A stretch of 64,000 nucleotides of DNA, from contig NZ_LT985755.1 of the NCBI RefSeq assembly GCF_900290285.1, positions 200,431 to 264,430 on the forward strand. The letters are read 5' to 3'. This stretch comes from Candidatus Centipeda massiliensis. Lineage in GTDB: Bacteria; Bacillota; Negativicutes; Selenomonadales; Selenomonadaceae. How positions within the stretch are numbered: position 1 is the first letter of the stretch; every line of letters starts with the position of its first letter. Below, piece after piece: positions 1 to 7,844 of this stretch. The notes under the pieces were generated by a model that saw nothing but the letters and a program-made list of their open reading frames with translations, ran no database searches and was not told the origin of the DNA. Position numbers and translations under genes: made by a program.

Positions 1-485
1 TGCTCCAGTTCCCGCTTGCCATCGCGCAGGCTCCTGTCAACCTCGGCTCTGGTTTTCTTGGTAATCATCTCCACGAAATTGTCTTCGTACGATTGCACAT
101 AGCTTACGATTTCCCTGATACCCGCAAGCAGATGTTCTTCAATCACACGGTTGCGTATCTGGTGTGACGGGCAGATGTCCTTGCCCTTTTTGCGATAGGT
201 GGCGCAGACCATGTACTCACTCTGCGGAAGATTCCTGCCGCGTACCTGATACATTTTCGCTCCACAATCGGCGCAGAATACCATGCCGGATAAGGCGGGC
301 ATCTCGCCCATAGGCGTTACCCTGCGGCTGCCGTCACGGATGCGCTGCACGATGTCAAAGGTCTCTTGGTCGATGATTGCCTCGTGGGTATTCTCGAAAA
401 TCTGTCAATTCGCAGGATCGTTCTTGAGCTGCTTTTTCTGCTTGTAGGATTTGCGGTAGGTCTTGAAATTCACCGTATGCCCTAA
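1..485 (-). pseudogene. Large serine recombinase, C-terminal part, broken and truncated
   Basis: The minus strand, read from about 481 down past the left edge, gives a protein typical of the C-terminal half of large serine recombinases of clostridial integrative elements. It has a GHTVNFKTYRKSY segment, then NTHEAIIDQETFDIVQRI, then a zinc ribbon (FCADCGAKMYQ, with later Cys in CATYRKKGKDIC) and the start of a coiled-coil region. An in-frame TGA lies near 405, where relatives carry Trp before QIFENTHEAI. The 5' half, with the catalytic Ser, is absent because an IS5-family element abuts at 485. The gene continues off the left edge. Both the stop and the insertion argue that the recombinase is dead, so the island is probably no longer self-mobile. 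The family call rests on recalled motifs. Confidence 0.8.
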
Positions 486-1731
486 GGAAACGCTGATAAA
501 ACACGGATAACAAGGCTTGCGTTATCCACAGGCATCAGTTCTACAGTTTCCCATGCAAAAAGTGGAAAAGCATGCCCATATCTCTTTCTTTCCTTCCCCG
601 AACCTCCCGTTTGAACGGGATTTTCGAGAAAAAGGGCACACTTATCCCGTTGTCATGCAAAACGCTCTCTGCCTTCCCGCCCGCAGACACATAACGAGAT
701 TCGCCGACGCAAAGAGCAGATCGTATTGCAGAAGGTTCTTCCTGAGTCCGCGATACCTTGTCTTACCCGCATGAAACAGACGCTTCACAATGAGAAAAGG
801 ATGCTCCACCTTGCTGCGAACCGAGGCTTTCGCATGCTCGATCTGCCTGTCCCAATTCGTCCCTTTGTATTCTTTCGTCATGCGGTTCTGCGAGGGTCTT
901 TGGGCAATGCGGTAGTCCACGTCTGAAAGCTCGGACCTCTCTCGGATTTCCGTGCGTTTTTCCACACCGAGATACCCCGAATCCCCATAGACCGTATGAT
1001 CATCTTCGCGGATCAGCGCATGGGTTTGGGTAATGTCGTGCACGTTGGCGGCGATCGCTGTGATCGTATGGACGTAGCCTGTTCCGGCATCCGCACCGGA
1101 ATGGATCTTCATGCCGAAGTACCACTGATTCCCCTTCTTCGTGGAGTGCATCTCAGGGTCACGGGACTTTGTCGCGTTCTTGGTCGAACTCGGTGCATGA
1201 ATGATGGTTGCATCAACAATTGTGCCGCCGTGCATGATGAGTCCAGACGCGTCTAGGCGTTGTTTCACATCATCGAAAATCTTGCGGGCGATGTCGTGCT
1301 TTTCCAGCAGATGCCGAAAATGCAGAAGTGTCGTGGCATCGGGTGTTTGTTCTGTGGAAAAGTCAATCCGCAGAAAGTGTTTCATGGCATAGCTGTCGTA
1401 AATTGCATCCTCGATTCCCTCATCGGAAAGACCGAACCAGTTCTGCATAAGGTACATACGCAGCATGGTTTCTAGGGGGATCAGTTTTCTGCCGCGCTCT
1501 TTCTGGACATAGTACGGCGCGATGAGTGCCATCCATTCGTTCCAAGGAATGATGGATTCCATGGCTTCCAGAAAGGCTTCACGCCGTGTTGTTCTCTTGC
1601 GGTTTACGTACTCCATGTCGGTAAAGGTTTGCTGCACCATGATGTTGCCTCTCTCTCGTCGTGTTGCTGTTTTCCTCTATTGTAATATTTCGGAGCTCAA
1701 TCGTGCAACAAAAGAATTTTTCAGCGATTCC
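486..1731 (-). mobile_element. IS5-family insertion sequence, complete
   Basis: A 1,246-bp element carrying one transposase on the minus strand. The ends are imperfect inverted repeats: GGAAACGCTGATAAAA at the left and, read inward from the right, GGAATCGCTGAAAAA. Flanking 4-mers are CTAA (482-485) and TTAA (1732-1735), close to the YTAR target of IS5 relatives but not identical. This could be a mutated duplication or the result of an adjacent deletion. The same termini recur in the MITE-like elements at 49421 and 56753. Confidence 0.85.
642..1640 (-). CDS. IS5-family DDE transposase
   Basis: This 332-residue protein cuts and rejoins the ends of the surrounding insertion sequence. It has an N-terminal DUF772-like region (residues ~35-115, LIPLETMLRMYLMQNW) followed by a DDE catalytic domain. 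Candidate catalytic residues are the Asp in GTIVDATII, the Asp in VYGDSGYLG, and the Glu in the VEHPFLIVKRLF segment. The length matches IS5-group transposases and the frame is intact, so it may be active. The ATG at 1640 follows a purine-rich GAGAGG. It is the only gene of the element, and its enzyme is the obvious candidate for moving the short non-coding copies elsewhere in the window. Confidence 0.93.
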   Translation of the reverse strand: MVQQTFTDMEYVNRKRTTRREAFLEAMESIIPWNEWMALIAPYYVQKERGRKLIPLETMLRMYLMQNWFGLSDEGIEDAIYDSYAMKHFLRIDFSTEQTPDATTLLHFRHLLEKHDIARKIFDDVKQRLDASGLIMHGGTIVDATIIHAPSSTKNATKSRDPEMHSTKKGNQWYFGMKIHSGADAGTGYVHTITAIAANVHDITQTHALIREDDHTVYGDSGYLGVEKRTEIRERSELSDVDYRIAQRPSQNRMTKEYKGTNWDRQIEHAKASVRSKVEHPFLIVKRLFHAGKTRYRGLRKNLLQYDLLFASANLVMCLRAGRQRAFCMTTG

Positions 1732-1825
1732 TTAAATCCTTGTAGCCGTAATTGCTGTATTTATCCAGCTTTTCCTCGTGATGCTTTGCTTTTCGGTTAG
1801 CCCTCTGTCTCTTCCTGTCTTTCAT
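1732..1825 (-). pseudogene. Truncated small ORF of the mobile island, cut by the IS
   Basis: A minus-strand ORF starts at the ATG at 1825 after a GGAGGT ribosome site. It encodes about 31 basic residues (MKDRKRQRANRKAKHHEE...YSNYGYKDL) before running into the IS at 1731. If the IS and one 4-bp flank are removed, this frame joins in phase to the recombinase fragment at 481. However, serine recombinases do not normally start this way, so the join more likely reflects an IS-mediated deletion that fused two different genes. Function unknown. Confidence 0.5.
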
Positions 1826-2018
1826 ACCGATACCTCCAATCTCTCCTGATTCTGGATAGACTGCTCCCTCGGTTGCGGGAAACAGCCTGTCCGGTTGACG
1901 TCCGCCGATACAAGAGGTTGTAGAATTTGCTCTTGTATTTAATCACATTATAGACCATAATATTACCGAAGTATATTTTCATCGGTAAGACTAACGGTAA
2001 GAAACGAGGCGTTTTCAA

Positions 2019-2960
2019 ATGAAAGAAATCCCCACCGATTTTTATACATTTACGGAGATTGGCGGCGTAGGCGAGATGGTCTACAAGGCTGTGAAGTTCG
2101 CGGAATATGTGCCGGAGTATAACCACGCCACAAAAGGAGACGAGATAAAACCGCTGTTCACATTTTTCGGGCATCCAACAAGCGGAACAGACTACTCACT
2201 AACCGAGCAGGATTTGCTGGCAAGTCTGTGTAACCTATATAAAAGAATAAACGCTCCCGACAGTGCCGAGAGCGCAACAGACCTTGTGTGGGAATGGTGC
2301 AGAAACAACATCCATCCCTACGATATTGATAACTTATGTCAGGAGATAGAGGATGGGAACTTCCTTGATCTCTATTTCTATGAGTTTTTACAGAACAGAG
2401 CCACTTTTGACGCGAGAGATTTCGTAACAGACCTGTGCAAGCTGGGAACGGCATTTGAATACTACGATGTGCTGCAGAAGGTCAGAATCGAGCATGATGT
2501 ATCTGCCGGACGTAATCTCTACTATGAAGGGAATATCTGTGACAGTCTGCCGTTTCTTGAAAAATACAGACGGTACACGGGTGATGCGGAATATCTGGAG
2601 CATTTCAATGCGGATTACAATGACCGTGTCTTCGACTTGCTCGAAATGTTTCCAGACTTCAAGCTACGTGTAAAGCAGAATCCGAAAACGCATAAGGCAG
2701 AGATGATGGCGGAGATACACTCCGTATTTGATATTGCGTGGTACTCCTTTGCCCGGATGGTGGCGGATGTTGCTCCTCCGGCCGATGACGATTTGAACTA
2801 TATGTTCTCGCAAGGCTCCATCCTGACGTGTATGTGCTGCGGAGAATACTTTGTCCGGCATTCCAGTCGACAGCGGTACTGCGATAATCCTGATTGCAAA
2901 GCGGATCGAAATAACCGTAAGTCAAGAGCATATTACAAAAGGAAGAAAGCGGAATCATAA
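2019..2960 (+). CDS. DUF6076-like protein with C-terminal zinc-finger motif
   Basis: A 313-residue protein of unknown function, of a type I associate with accessory regions of clostridial genomes. The first ~265 residues are acidic and mostly helical, without membrane segments or a signal. The C-terminus (residues ~270-313) has CMCCGEYFVRHSSRQRYC followed by a further Cys and a very basic tail (NNRKSRAYYKRKK). This looks like a treble-clef or CGNR-type zinc finger able to bind nucleic acid. The ATG at 2019 follows GAGGCG. It lies alone between the IS-disrupted recombinase and the XRE-RM operon and shares their AT-rich composition, so it is probably cargo of the same island. The family name is from memory. 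Confidence 0.6.
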   Translation: MKEIPTDFYTFTEIGGVGEMVYKAVKFAEYVPEYNHATKGDEIKPLFTFFGHPTSGTDYSLTEQDLLASLCNLYKRINAPDSAESATDLVWEWCRNNIHPYDIDNLCQEIEDGNFLDLYFYEFLQNRATFDARDFVTDLCKLGTAFEYYDVLQKVRIEHDVSAGRNLYYEGNICDSLPFLEKYRRYTGDAEYLEHFNADYNDRVFDLLEMFPDFKLRVKQNPKTHKAEMMAEIHSVFDIAWYSFARMVADVAPPADDDLNYMFSQGSILTCMCCGEYFVRHSSRQRYCDNPDCKADRNNRKSRAYYKRKKAES

Positions 2961-2975
2961 TCGCCCATTTGCTAT

Positions 2976-3023
2976 GTGAATTTTTCATAACTGCTTGAAA
3001 AATTCACAATTTCGTGATATACT
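2976..3023 (+). promoter_or_regulatory. Promoter and inverted-repeat operator of the XRE-RM operon
   Basis: A strong sigma-70-type promoter is visible: TTGAAA at 2995-3000, a 17-bp spacer, and TATACT at 3018-3023. A perfect 12-bp inverted repeat, GTGAATTTTTCA at 2976-2987 and TGAAAAATTCAC at 2996-3007 with an 8-nt gap, covers the -35. This is a natural operator for the small XRE protein just downstream, suggesting autoregulation of the restriction-modification genes. It could also act as the terminator of the preceding gene. Confidence 0.6.
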
Positions 3024-3057
3024 GGATTAGTACACCGTGATGAAGAGGAGGCGTACT

Positions 3058-3291
3058 ATGGCTGTAAGCTACAAGAAATTATTCCATATGCTGATAGACA
3101 GAAATATGACGGCTGCGGAGCTTCAGAAAGAAGCCGGGTACAGTGCCAATATTTCAACACGAATGCGCCGGGACGAGTATGTGTCCCTTGATTCGATAGA
3201 AAAAATTTGCCGGGTACTGAACTGCAAGGTAGACGATATCGTGGAGTTCGTGCCGGAGGGCAATAGTAAAGAAACCAATGTGGAGGATTAA
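3058..3291 (+). CDS. Small XRE-family HTH regulator (candidate RM controller)
   Basis: A 77-residue single-domain DNA-binding protein. It is a compact Cro/C1-type helix-turn-helix: MTAAELQKEAGYSANISTRM forms helices 2-3 and SLDSIEKICRVLNCKVDDIVE the following helices. Such short proteins are common in Firmicutes mobile elements. The ATG at 3058 is preferred over the one at 3037 because AGGAGG lies about 7 nt upstream. The stop is 3 nt before the methyltransferase ATG, so the genes are cotranscribed. Position and size resemble controller (C) proteins that delay restriction until methylation is established. The inverted repeat over the -35 supports autoregulation; the role is inferred. Confidence 0.85.
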   Translation: MAVSYKKLFHMLIDRNMTAAELQKEAGYSANISTRMRRDEYVSLDSIEKICRVLNCKVDDIVEFVPEGNSKETNVED

Positions 3292-3294
3292 CTC

Positions 3295-5991
3295 ATGGAG
3301 ATCAAAGATATTTTAAAGCCTGTTGAACTGCGCGATTTAAAGCAATTTTCAGCGAAAGAGCAGGAATGGCTGAATAAACGAATCCAAAACCGTAAAGATG
3401 GTAAACCGGGCGTGGAATGTGTTGTTCGCGGCTTGAACAGTGATGGCGATTTCTTTGAGTTAAAACCTGAGGAAATCGTAAGGCAGCTATATGCGCATAG
3501 GCTTATTGAAGAGTATGGATACTCCAAAGACCAGCTCGAATTTGAGGTTCAGGCTGTCTACGCTGGGCGCGAAGTAGTAAAAGACAAGAGAATTGATATT
3601 GCTATCTATTCGGGTTCCGATAAGAAAAAACTTGATATCGTTATAGAGGTGAAGCGGCCTGAAGTTAAAGATGAAAATGCCGTTTATGAAGGAGAATCTT
3701 CTACGCCAAGACAGCAGATGGAGTCATACTGCCTTTTGAAAAAAGCACAGGTGGGAGTTATAGCAAACGGCTCCAACCTTCTAAAATTTTACGCTGCTCC
3801 GGATTTTGACAATGCTCTTGTGATAGACAGATTTCCTCGTCAAGGGGAAGACATCAAAGAATGGATTGAAAACCGACGTTTCACTTTAAAGCAACTGATG
3901 CTGTCTGACAGATTGCAGACAGAAACGCTCAAGGATATTATTCTTGCCGTTGAACAGCGCTTCGGTGCAAATGATTCCAGCGATAAAGCCTTCGAAGAGA
4001 TATTTAAACTCATTTTCACGAAACTTTATGACGAAAAGATGTCCAGTGATGACGCAGATGAAATAGCAAATCAGATTAAATATACGGGTAAGAAGCTGTC
4101 AGAAATCGATGACAGCACATTCCGTGTTCTTGAATTCAGAGCTAAGGACAGCGAAACACCGGATGACATTTATAAGAAGATCAGCGATCTGTTCAAAAAA
4201 GCAAAGACCAAATGGCCGGGCGTATTTCAGGCGGATTCCGTTCTCAATATGCAGAAAGCCACTGTTAAATCCTGCGTAAAAGAACTTCAGAATGTAAAGA
4301 TGTTTAACTCTAATCTGGAAGTGGTTGACGATGCTTTTGAACATCTTGTTAATCAAAACCAGAAGGAAGGCATGGGACAGTATTTTACGCCTCGTTATGT
4401 TATAGATATGTGTGTTCAGATGCTCAATCCCACGCAGGAGGAAAAAATGATAGACCCTGCTGCGGGTAGTTGTGGTTTTCCTATGCACACTGTCTTCCAT
4501 GTGTGGCAACGGTTGAATCCTACAGCACCTAATCTCTTTACCACCAATAAGCGTACGCAGGCAGAAACTGACTATGTCCAAAGTAATGTTTTTGGAATTG
4601 ATTTCAGTGAAAAAAGTGTTCGTGTCGGCAGGATGCTTAACATTATCGCTGGAGACGGCCACACCAACGTAATAGAGCTCAATTCTCTCGATTACAGAAA
4701 CTGGGAAAAAGATTATCTAAAAGATAAGAAATGGGATGATAAATACCACGATGGCTTCAAAAAACTTGAAGGTATGGAGCACAAAGGTGATCGTGGTGAG
4801 CGAAAATATGAGCCATATAAATTCTTCGATTTCGATGTGCTGATGGCCAATCCACCTTTTGCCGGAGATCTTGATAATCAGGAACAGCTTTCACAATATG
4901 ACCTGAGCCTTAACGCAAAAGGGAAAAAACAAAATAAAGTAGGTAGAGATATTCTGTTTATCGAGCGTAATTTGAACTTCCTGAAACCCGGAGGGAGAAT
5001 GGCTATTATCCTTCCACAGGGACGTTTTAACAATTCGAGCGATAAGTACATTCGTGAGTATATCCTGACACAGTGCAGACTTCTCGCTGTTATCGGACTT
5101 CACGGAAATGTGTTTAAACCTCACACAGGGACAAAGACCAGTGTTTTGCTCGTGCAAAAGTGGACTGACGAAAACTGCGGCTATCCGAACATCTGCCCGA
5201 AACCTGCTCCAGACGAAAATGGAAATATTGACTATCCTATTTTCTTCGCGACCATGCAGGAACCGAGCAAGGATAATTCCGGCGATAAAATTTATGTAAC
5301 AGAAAATTATGTTTCATGGACAAGCTATGCCTATACAACATTAGAAGTCTATATTCGCAAGGCCGATAATGTTGAGGTTCCAAAGACGGAATACGATTCA
5401 GCAGCAAAGAAATCTGCTTACAAAGTAAAAATAGAAACACGCGTTGAAAAAACCGAGCACACAAATGCTGATGGCGACACCACTTTCATCAAAGATCTTT
5501 TCGTCGATGAGCATGGTGACGTTGATAGCCATAAAAAGTGGATCAGGAAAAATGTATGCTTTGTCCTGAAAAACAAAAAGGCGAATCCATCAATGCCCGC
5601 TGAGATTACAATTGATGATTACCTTGCACTTGATCCCGATAATCAAAAGCTTTATAAAGAGACACCTATCCTTGGCGATAACAACAATCCTGTAATTTCA
5701 AAGGATGACTATGATGCAATCCCAGCTGAAGAAAAGAAGTTTTATCTTTTCGCTGAGGAAGTTAAGGAATGGTCTGAGCGTGTGAAGGATGCACACGGCC
5801 ATATCTTTGTTAAGCACGATCTTTTCAATCAAGACCCGCAACTACCGAACAGAAATCCGCACAACATCTATGCCCAGAATGGTATTGCCGAGGCATTCGC
5901 CAAATTCGCATATGATGAACGCTTAAGCTTTGCACCATCTGAAGAAGAATTGCAACGAATCCTTCATCCGGAGAACGAACTCCCTTTTTGA
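3295..5991 (+). CDS. Fused PD-(D/E)XK nuclease-like domain and N6-adenine methyltransferase (HsdM-like)
   Basis: An 898-residue restriction-modification protein. The N-terminal ~200 residues resemble the nuclease domain of type I R subunits (HSDR_N type), with D101, E118 and K120 in IDIAIYS...IVIEVKRP matching a PD-(D/E)XK core. Residues ~330-640 are an HsdM-like adenine methyltransferase: GQYFTPRYVIDM, SAM motif DPAAGSCGF (~387-395) and catalytic NPPF (~518-521). The last ~240 residues have no clear assignment. No helicase domain and no separate HsdR gene is present, so this resembles BcgI-like (type IIB/IIG) fusions more than classical type I. The ATG at 3295 follows GGAGG. The gene overlaps the specificity subunit by 4 nt and is AT-rich, consistent with horizontal transfer. 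Confidence 0.88.
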   Translation: MEIKDILKPVELRDLKQFSAKEQEWLNKRIQNRKDGKPGVECVVRGLNSDGDFFELKPEEIVRQLYAHRLIEEYGYSKDQLEFEVQAVYAGREVVKDKRIDIAIYSGSDKKKLDIVIEVKRPEVKDENAVYEGESSTPRQQMESYCLLKKAQVGVIANGSNLLKFYAAPDFDNALVIDRFPRQGEDIKEWIENRRFTLKQLMLSDRLQTETLKDIILAVEQRFGANDSSDKAFEEIFKLIFTKLYDEKMSSDDADEIANQIKYTGKKLSEIDDSTFRVLEFRAKDSETPDDIYKKISDLFKKAKTKWPGVFQADSVLNMQKATVKSCVKELQNVKMFNSNLEVVDDAFEHLVNQNQKEGMGQYFTPRYVIDMCVQMLNPTQEEKMIDPAAGSCGFPMHTVFHVWQRLNPTAPNLFTTNKRTQAETDYVQSNVFGIDFSEKSVRVGRMLNIIAGDGHTNVIELNSLDYRNWEKDYLKDKKWDDKYHDGFKKLEGMEHKGDRGERKYEPYKFFDFDVLMANPPFAGDLDNQEQLSQYDLSLNAKGKKQNKVGRDILFIERNLNFLKPGGRMAIILPQGRFNNSSDKYIREYILTQCRLLAVIGLHGNVFKPHTGTKTSVLLVQKWTDENCGYPNICPKPAPDENGNIDYPIFFATMQEPSKDNSGDKIYVTENYVSWTSYAYTTLEVYIRKADNVEVPKTEYDSAAKKSAYKVKIETRVEKTEHTNADGDTTFIKDLFVDEHGDVDSHKKWIRKNVCFVLKNKKANPSMPAEITIDDYLALDPDNQKLYKETPILGDNNNPVISKDDYDAIPAEEKKFYLFAEEVKEWSERVKDAHGHIFVKHDLFNQDPQLPNRNPHNIYAQNGIAEAFAKFAYDERLSFAPSEEELQRILHPENELPF

Positions 5992-7400
5992 TTGGCCTCT
6001 CCAATGATGACGTGTATAAGGATTTGTTGGAGAGGCTAACAATAAAAATTGTTCCTATGTCTAAGGTTTCTAAGAATAATGATCTTAGAATAGAAGCTGA
6101 ATTTTATAACGCTAAACGGGCAAATTTCAATAGCGTAAAGGGAAGTGTAATAGAAGCATATAGTCAGTATGGAACGTCAAAGGGACTTAATGAAGATGGG
6201 TATGGATATCCAGTCCTACGCTTGAATGAATTTGACTCATTTTTCATTCATGCTCCAGCAAAATACTGCAATCTTATTGATGCCGAAACATACGAGTCAT
6301 TAAAACTAAAAAAGAACGATGTTTTAATTTGTCGTACTAATGGAAATCCTAAATATGTTGGAAAATCCGCTCTTGTTCCGCAGGATTATGAATATGCATT
6401 TGCATCTTATCTTTATAGGATTAGGCCGGATGAAAAATACATAAACCCCGCGACTCTTGTTGCATATTTAAATTCCACATATGGACGTTCAGAAATAGAG
6501 CGTCTTGCAATGGTCGGAAATCAAGCTAATTTTAGTCCTGCTAAATTTAGACAGATAGAAATTCCTGTGTTCGGAGTAGCTTTTAGAAAAGCGATTACCT
6601 CAATCGTAGAACTTGCTTATACCAAGCTTAATGAATCTCGTGATAAGTACGAAGAGGCAAGTGCTCAGTTGTCATCAGGATTGGGCTTCGACACATGGTT
6701 ACTTTCACAGCAGCCCTTGTCAATTCGCAGTTTTATGCATGTATTGAATACAGAACGCATAGATGCGGAGTATTATCAACCGAGGTATGACGAACTGATT
6801 GCTAAAGTTAAGGCTTTAGGCGGAGGAATAGTTGAAACCGAATGCAACTTATACGACAAGAATTTTAATCCAGAAAAATCTGTTGAATACAAATACATTG
6901 AACTTTCTAATATCGGGAATTCTGGCGAGATCAATGGATTTACGCTCGATTTAGGTTATGAATTACCGACGCGAGCAAGAAGGATTGTTCATACTGGAGA
7001 CATCATTATCTCTTCGCTTGAAGGATCTTTACAAAGCTGTGCTCTCATTCCAGATAGTTTTGATGGCGCATTATGTTCAACGGGTTTTTATGTGTTAGAT
7101 TCTGATAAAATCAACAGTGAAACGTTGCTGGTACTGTTCAAATCCGCTCCAATTCAAGCGCTCTTGAAGCAACAATGCACTGGCACTATACTTACTGCAT
7201 TTGGCAAGGATGGCCTGTTATCAATTCCTATCCCGCATATAACCAGTGATTTACAGCACAAAATCAGGGATAGCGTAAAAGAGTCATTTGCATTAAGGCA
7301 AAAAAGCGTAGATTTACTTGAAGCTACTAAGCATGCCGTAGAAATTGCTATTGAACAGGATGAGGCAAAAGCGATAGAATACCTTGAGTCAGCAAAATAA
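5988..7400 (+). CDS. Type I-like restriction-modification specificity subunit (HsdS-like)
   Basis: A 470-residue protein expected to recognise a split DNA target and guide the fused nuclease-methyltransferase. It has two target-recognition halves, roughly residues 20-220 and 250-450, each ending in a helical region (ESRDKYEEASAQL; KSVDLLEATKHAVEIA). Both halves carry typical HsdS features (YPVLRLNEF, NDVLICRTNGN; YKYIELSNIG, GDIIISSLEG). The start is probably the TTG at 5988, overlapping the upstream stop (TTGA); the next in-frame Met is at 6057. The sequence is among the most AT-rich coding DNA in the window. Domain swapping between the two halves is known in this family, but no inverted second copy is present here. 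Confidence 0.88.
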   Translation: MIGLSNDDVYKDLLERLTIKIVPMSKVSKNNDLRIEAEFYNAKRANFNSVKGSVIEAYSQYGTSKGLNEDGYGYPVLRLNEFDSFFIHAPAKYCNLIDAETYESLKLKKNDVLICRTNGNPKYVGKSALVPQDYEYAFASYLYRIRPDEKYINPATLVAYLNSTYGRSEIERLAMVGNQANFSPAKFRQIEIPVFGVAFRKAITSIVELAYTKLNESRDKYEEASAQLSSGLGFDTWLLSQQPLSIRSFMHVLNTERIDAEYYQPRYDELIAKVKALGGGIVETECNLYDKNFNPEKSVEYKYIELSNIGNSGEINGFTLDLGYELPTRARRIVHTGDIIISSLEGSLQSCALIPDSFDGALCSTGFYVLDSDKINSETLLVLFKSAPIQALLKQQCTGTILTAFGKDGLLSIPIPHITSDLQHKIRDSVKESFALRQKSVDLLEATKHAVEIAIEQDEAKAIEYLESAK

Positions 7401-7407
7401 GAACAAG

Positions 7408-7443
7408 GCCGCATCAGGGAGGAATCCCCGGTGCGGCTTTTCT
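7408..7443 (+). terminator. Terminator after the RM operon
   Basis: A G/C-rich hairpin (GCCGCATCAGGGA, short loop, TCCCCGGTGCGGC) followed by TTTT lies 8 nt after the specificity-subunit stop. It sits between convergent genes and may also end the minus-strand transcript from 8481. Confidence 0.75.
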
Positions 7444-7444
7444 G

Positions 7445-7624
7445 TTAGTCTGTTTTTCCGGTCAGGATGAACCGGGCATATTCTTTCCTGTGATCTTCGA
7501 GCCACAGCACCAGCTCATAAAAATTCTGCTCGTAGGAAAGGCGCTGGACGGTGTTCACATCGAACATATTCGTCAGGCCTGTATCCCGGATGGCGATGAT
7601 TTGCTCTCGGACGGTATCATTCAT
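7445..7624 (-). CDS. DUF5049-like small protein
   Basis: A 59-residue protein beginning MNDTVREQIIAIRDTG and ending in a helix (EQNFYELVLWLEDHRKEYARF). I recognise it as the DUF5049 type found in clostridial integrative elements; the function is unknown. The start at 7624 overlaps the end of the DUF4314 gene by 8 nt, implying translational coupling. A longer frame to 7657 exists but would extend further into its neighbour. No membrane or catalytic motif is visible. Confidence 0.65.
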   Translation of the reverse strand: MNDTVREQIIAIRDTGLTNMFDVNTVQRLSYEQNFYELVLWLEDHRKEYARFILTGKTD

Positions 7625-7844
7625 TGGAATCCACCACCTTCCTGATTCGGTCTGCATCCGGCACTATGTTCAGCGAGGAGCCGTTATCCCAGTCTACCAG
7701 AATGTCACCGACGTCATCGACTCCGGTCACGGTGCCTTTCGTGCCGACCGGCGGCGCGGCAAGATCGTCCATTTGCAGCAGCTCAATTCTTGTACCGACC
7801 GGGTATCGGAGACGGAGCGCCTGAATCTGTTCTCTCTTAAGCAT
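7617..7844 (-). CDS. DUF4314-like small protein
   Basis: A 75-residue, beta-rich protein (YPVGTRIELLQMDD, PPVGTKGTVTGVDDVGDILV, DWDNGSSLNIVPDADRI) of the DUF4314 type. The G-T-V-x-D-x-x-G and W-D-N-G pattern resembles small SH3-like barrels. It is common in phage-like and conjugative elements of Firmicutes, but its biochemical role is not known. The ATG at 7844 follows GGAG and overlaps the upstream gene by 8 nt. It is the middle gene of a three-gene overlapping minus-strand operon. Confidence 0.7.
   Translation of the reverse strand: MLKREQIQALRLRYPVGTRIELLQMDDLAAPPVGTKGTVTGVDDVGDILVDWDNGSSLNIVPDADRIRKVVDSNE

Noticed and set aside
1797-2174. A 125-codon minus-strand frame overlapping the DUF6076-like gene
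   Set aside because: It runs antisense across a well-supported gene start and includes promoter DNA. The minus-strand ATG at 1825 with GGAGGT is in a different frame.
3295-7400. A BREX- or DISARM-type defence system around the methyltransferase
   Set aside because: No pglZ, brxC, drmA/B or helicase gene is present. Two RM proteins and a regulator are all that can be supported.
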